From the NCBI GenBank assembly GCA_965224535.1, contig CBDCZR010000029.1, positions 354,475 through 418,474 of the forward strand: a DNA stretch of 64,000 bases. The letters run 5' to 3'. The first letter of the stretch is position 1, and every line of letters starts with the position of its first letter. A program made the translations under genes and the position numbers. Source of the stretch: JBCDHN01 sp965224535. GTDB taxonomy: Bacteria > Verrucomicrobiota > Verrucomicrobiia > Verrucomicrobiales > DEV007. This document shows, one piece after another, positions 63,121 to 64,000 of the stretch. Under the pieces are notes generated by a model, which made no database searches, was not told the origin of the DNA, and saw only the letters and a program-made list of their open reading frames with translations.

Positions 63121-63143
63121 CCAAGCCACACGAAACCTAGCTC

Positions 63144-63467
63144 ATGATCTCGCCACCCTACCCCTGGGAAGAGTGGGCCGACCAGGCCGAGGACGACGGC
63201 ATCGCCGAGGAGCTGGTCGCGCTGGGTTGCCGCACGATCCGCCAGGCTTACGTCCACCGCTGGACCGGCAACGCCTACGACCTCTGCGTCGGGGCCGGGA
63301 TCGCGAACATGACGCTGCTGGCAAAGCGAGCCCCGCGGTTAGCCGAACGAATCTGGACCCTGCTGCTCCTAACCGAAGGCTTGACCACTTTCAACGACGA
63401 AACCACCGGCGAGATGGTCGATTTGTTCGTGAGCCGGGAAGTCTACGGGGGCGAAGCTTACGCCTAA
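63144..63467 (+). CDS. Small hypothetical protein of the primase operon
   Basis: 107 residues, acidic and helical (YPWEEWADQAEDDGIAEELV, then LGCRTIRQAYVHRWTGNAYD). No motif recognised and no membrane segment. It lies 24 bp after the preceding gene and 24 bp before the primase gene, so the three probably form one transcript. Confidence 0.55.
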   Translation: MISPPYPWEEWADQAEDDGIAEELVALGCRTIRQAYVHRWTGNAYDLCVGAGIANMTLLAKRAPRLAERIWTLLLLTEGLTTFNDETTGEMVDLFVSREVYGGEAYA

Positions 63468-63491
63468 GTTTTCAGTTTTAAGCCAGGACCG

Positions 63492-64000
63492 ATGAACAAG
63501 AAGCAAGACATTCAAGCGCTGAAAGACGGTTTCGATCTGGCTGGGTTTTGCGAGGGACGCGGCCTGACATTCACACCAAGCGGCACCGGCAAGGATCGCA
63601 AAGTGCGTTGCCCGCTGCCCGATCACGAGGATGCCGATGCCAGCTTCACCGTGAGCGGCCATCTCTGGAACTGCTTCGGCTGCGGGCGCGGCGGCAGCAT
63701 CATCGACTTGTTGGTGGCTTGGGATCAGATCAGCGAAAAACAGGCCATCGCCTGGTTGATCGCCAACCAACACGGCAGCGAAGGCCAACTGCGCCAGGGC
63801 TCCGCATTGTCTGCGACGCCAGCTAAAGAAGAAGGTTCGGATCGGCATCGGCCCCAGCCTAACCAAGAACGAAGAACCACGAACCAGGAACTGGTGACAT
63901 TGCCCGAAGGCCGCGCCCAGCAACTGCTCAACCGCGTCGTCGAAATCTACCAGCAACGCTTCGGCGAAAACGACATCGGCCGCCGCTATCTGGAAGCGCG
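63492..64000 (+). CDS. CHC2 zinc-finger DNA primase, 5' part (cut by window edge)
   Basis: At least 169 residues; AGGA precedes the ATG at 63492. The primase zinc site is intact: C40-P-L-P-D-H45 and C61-F-G-C64. It is followed by GRGGSIIDLLVAWDQISEKQ as in DnaG-type CHC2 domains, then a linker partly encoded by low-complexity DNA (about 63860-63890), then a helical segment (VEIYQQRFGENDIGRRYLEA) resembling the start of a primase core. Phage, plasmid and satellite primases have this build. The rest lies outside the window, so toprim and helicase domains cannot be checked. Confidence 0.75.
   Translation, partial: MNKKQDIQALKDGFDLAGFCEGRGLTFTPSGTGKDRKVRCPLPDHEDADASFTVSGHLWNCFGCGRGGSIIDLLVAWDQISEKQAIAWLIANQHGSEGQLRQGSALSATPAKEEGSDRHRPQPNQERRTTNQELVTLPEGRAQQLLNRVVEIYQQRFGENDIGRRYLEA

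Noticed and set aside
1350..63864. Frequent CCTAACC/GGTTAGG words (for example 1350, 4301, 6369, 13880, 13888, 14111, 44878, 56751, 63368, 63858)
   Set aside because: By eye they are perhaps twice as common as expected from composition, which is too weak to claim a signal without a proper count over the whole genome.

Overview
The window looks like a chromosome segment of a member of the Verrucomicrobiota; a planctomycete relative is the main alternative. The evidence is the family mix: a Tat-exported DUF1501 protein, a zinc-ribbon/FHA protein, a 1428-residue DUF4175-like coiled-coil protein, HAF and thrombospondin-3 repeat giants, an ECF sigma factor, a pseudopilus gene set, and a plasmid module with an RPA-type initiator. 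There are no rRNA genes, no complete tRNA, no CRISPR array and no recognisable insertion sequence.

Layout. (1) 0-18 kb is GC-rich, ordinary-looking chromosome: an ArsM-like arsenite methyltransferase, a convergent outer-membrane-factor/adaptor pair with no pump gene, DUF1501, a leftward run of three envelope genes (coiled-coil giant, terpenoid-cyclase-fold protein, FHA protein), a small lipoprotein, an M14 peptidase, aminopeptidase P and a Spy-like protein. (2) 18.4-28 kb is an integrated plasmid-like element. It opens with the 3' part of a tRNA-Thr(CGU) gene (an attachment site) and a tyrosine integrase, then has ParA plus a ribbon-helix-helix protein, a dense GCCAGC repeat field (candidate centromere), 16-bp iterons with a 22-bp period (candidate origin), the replication initiator, a small HTH protein, two conserved small genes, a structured non-coding stretch (candidate oriT), a mobilisation accessory protein and a MobF relaxase. 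The intact tRNA expected at the far end was not found, so the right boundary is unknown. (3) 28-41 kb carries an ECF sigma factor with a short anti-sigma-like partner, a secreted protein and a type II secretion set (gspE, F, G, H, I, J, K, L-like, M-like) without secretin or gspC. Between gspE and gspF sit a 561-residue protein made of about seven 'FGSWDEAL' DNA-binding-type repeats plus a MucR-like zinc finger, a decayed inverted gene copy, and its intact cyclase-like paralogue. (4) 41-45 kb has an HTTM membrane protein and partner, an arylsulfotransferase-like propeller and a YceI-like lipoprotein. (5) 45-62 kb is dominated by two giant exported proteins: a 2654-residue TSP3/HAF protein with two minisatellite-encoded Ser-Tyr-Gly tracts, and a 2703-residue RHS protein with an unrecognised C-terminal domain followed by a translationally coupled, immunity-sized gene and a double ExbD/TolR-like protein. 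(6) 62.4-64 kb has an XRE repressor with a palindromic operator and a divergent set ending in a CHC2 zinc-finger primase cut by the window edge, which looks like the start of another mobile element.

Most attractive for follow-up are the repeat-modular zinc-finger protein at 31.5-33.2 kb, the SYG low-complexity tracts at 46 kb, the RHS C-terminal domain/immunity pair at 60-61.5 kb, and the tRNA-integrated iteron plasmid. All function calls come from reading the sequence; no database search was run.
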